DNA from: Vreelandella subterranea
GTDB taxonomy: Bacteria; Pseudomonadota; Gammaproteobacteria; Pseudomonadales; Halomonadaceae
DNA: 64,000 bases
NCBI RefSeq assembly: GCF_900111305.1
Contig: NZ_FOGS01000003.1
Location: 124,001 to 188,000, forward strand
Direction: 5' to 3'
The notes under the pieces were generated by a model. That model saw nothing but the letters and a program-made list of their open reading frames with translations, was not told where the DNA came from and ran no database searches. This document shows, piece by piece, positions 63,241 through 64,000 of this stretch (its first letter is position 1; every line of letters begins with the position of its first letter). The translations under genes and the position numbers were made by a program.

Positions 63241-63309
63241 TTGTATCGTGGTTTAAGCGTCGTGTGTCGATGGTTTTAGAGTACCGCCAGCTTGTTTTAT
63301 TGTATACAT
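63241..63309. promoter_or_regulatory. GntR-type palindrome and half-site between uraH and uraD
   Basis: TTGTATACAT at 63300-63309 lies 36 bp before uraD and about 78 bp before uraH. A weaker TTGTATCGTG at 63241-63250 lies close to the uraH start. The pair could serve both divergent genes. Confidence 0.6.
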
Positions 63310-63345
63310 TGAGCCATCCACTCTCAGCCTAGCCCGGAGCGCCCC

Positions 63346-63894
63346 ATGTCGTCACCTGCCGCCGAATTATGCCTTCAGCCCCGCCCGAGCGGACTATCCC
63401 GTGACGCCTTCATCAAACACTACGGCGATATCTATGAGCATTCCCCCTGGGTCGCACAGGCTGCCTGGGAAACCGGCCTGACCTCGGCACACGACCACCC
63501 GGATGCCCTGGCCGATGCGATGGGCCTTCAACTGCAGCAGGCAGGTAGCGACCAGCAGATCCGCGTTATACAGGCACACCCCGACCTTGCGGGCAAAGCC
63601 GCCATGGCAGGTAAATTGACCCAGGATTCCACCAGTGAACAGGCAGGGGCGGGGCTTGATCAATGCACGCCTGCAGAGTTTGCCCGCTTCGAGCAGCTTA
63701 ATGCCGACTACAAGGAAAGATTCGGCTTTCCTTTTGTGATCGCCGTGAAAGGGCTGGACCGACACGCCATTTTGGAGGCATTCGCAAAGCGCCTTGAGAA
63801 CGACGTGGCCACGGAGCGCAAAACCGCCATCGAGCAAATTATCCGCATTGCACGGCTGCGCCTGCGTGCGCGGGCCGCGGAACAGCAGCAATAG
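63346..63894 (+). CDS. uraD: OHCU decarboxylase
   Basis: 182 residues. The active-site blocks are YGDIYEHSPWVAQAAWE, IQAHPDLAGKAAM with the catalytic His, and YKERFGFPFVIAVKG near 125-140. It decarboxylates OHCU to (S)-allantoin. ATG 63346 has GGAG upstream. It diverges from uraH. Confidence 0.95.
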   Translation: MSSPAAELCLQPRPSGLSRDAFIKHYGDIYEHSPWVAQAAWETGLTSAHDHPDALADAMGLQLQQAGSDQQIRVIQAHPDLAGKAAMAGKLTQDSTSEQAGAGLDQCTPAEFARFEQLNADYKERFGFPFVIAVKGLDRHAILEAFAKRLENDVATERKTAIEQIIRIARLRLRARAAEQQQ

Positions 63895-63915
63895 GCATGG
63901 CGGCCTATCACCCGG

Positions 63916-63925
63916 TTGTATACAG
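63916..63925. promoter_or_regulatory. GntR-type palindrome copy after uraD
   Basis: TTGTATACAG lies 21 bp after the uraD stop, upstream of no visible gene on the plus strand. It could serve a gene outside the window. Confidence 0.45.
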
Positions 63926-63934
63926 CACCCGCCA

Positions 63935-63970
63935 TAAAAAACTGCGCTCTAAAAAGAGCGCAGTCATTAA
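63935..63970 (-). terminator. Terminator of a minus-strand gene entering from the right
   Basis: ACTGCGCTCT pairs with AGAGCGCAGT over a 4-base loop. On the minus strand it is followed by TTTTTT, so it ends transcription coming from the right side of the window. Confidence 0.8.
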
Positions 63971-63979
63971 ACCAAGCGG

Positions 63980-64000
63980 TTAAACGATAGTGACCAGGCT
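63980..64000 (-). CDS. Possible C-terminal end of a minus-strand gene (partial)
   Basis: The last 21 bases read on the minus strand as six codons (SLVTIV) plus TAA, immediately before the minus-strand terminator. Nothing about the product can be seen. Confidence 0.35.
   Translation of the reverse strand, partial: SLVTIV

Noticed and set aside
1-64000. CRISPR arrays, tRNA or rRNA genes, prophage and insertion sequences
   Set aside because: No direct-repeat/spacer series, cloverleaf-like element, transposase motif or phage gene was found on reading both strands.

Overview
The window is about 60% GC, densely packed and almost entirely coding. Its gene content points to a halophilic gammaproteobacterium of the Halomonadaceae (Halomonas or a close relative). 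Supporting features are a BetT-type choline transporter behind a BetI-like operator, two TRAP systems (one with a TeaD-like universal stress protein), an OsmC-YcaO fusion, ExaC with an ErdR-like regulator, and a NosP/NahK-like pair. The genus is inferred from gene content only. No rRNA, tRNA, CRISPR array, prophage or insertion sequence was seen.

Layout. 1-4.1 kb: the end of an ATP-grasp ligase, a CocE/NonD hydrolase and a GhrA-like reductase. 4.1-10.3 kb: pncA-pncB (NAD salvage), a DUF3108 protein and the lysine exporter LysO on the plus strand, then agcS-like and ansA on the minus strand. 10.5-15.5 kb: OsmC-YcaO, an MDR oxidoreductase, and XRE and TetR regulators. 15.7-23.7 kb: an RND efflux pair, a BaeS/BaeR-like two-component system, a lipoprotein esterase and a Spy/CpxP-like protein. 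23.9-28.6 kb: betT, a stand-alone Hen1-like RNA methyltransferase and a SulP transporter. 28.7-36.3 kb: exaC, an ErdR-like response regulator, and a minus-strand run of sensory genes (NahK/ErcS-like kinase, FIST/NosP-like protein, a hybrid kinase with Hpt, a cysteine-free SUOX-fold protein). 36.3-43.6 kb: UspA, a fused TRAP permease, a TAXI binding protein, and a separate DctPQM system. 43.8-49.3 kb: an EamA exporter, DUF192, modABC and pyruvate kinase.

49.3-64 kb is a purine (urate/allantoin) catabolism island: allA, allE, an amino-acid-type ABC transporter, an RpiR regulator, puuE, an allantoin/hydantoin racemase, two NCS1 permeases, a GntR/FCD regulator, puuD, uraH and uraD. A HigB2/HigA2-type toxin-antitoxin pair sits inside it. 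Urate passes through PuuD, UraH, UraD and PuuE to allantoate, and AllE and AllA finish to glyoxylate. The step from allantoate to ureidoglycine has no gene here. The GhrA-like enzyme near the left end could use the glyoxylate. A palindrome, TTGTATACAA or a near match, occurs in the intergenic region before each catabolic transcription unit and is the likely operator of the GntR regulator.

The observations most worth following are the purine palindrome regulon, the orphan Hen1-like methyltransferase, the contiguous signalling array around the FIST protein, and the toxin-antitoxin promoter, whose geometry predicts a leaderless toxin mRNA.
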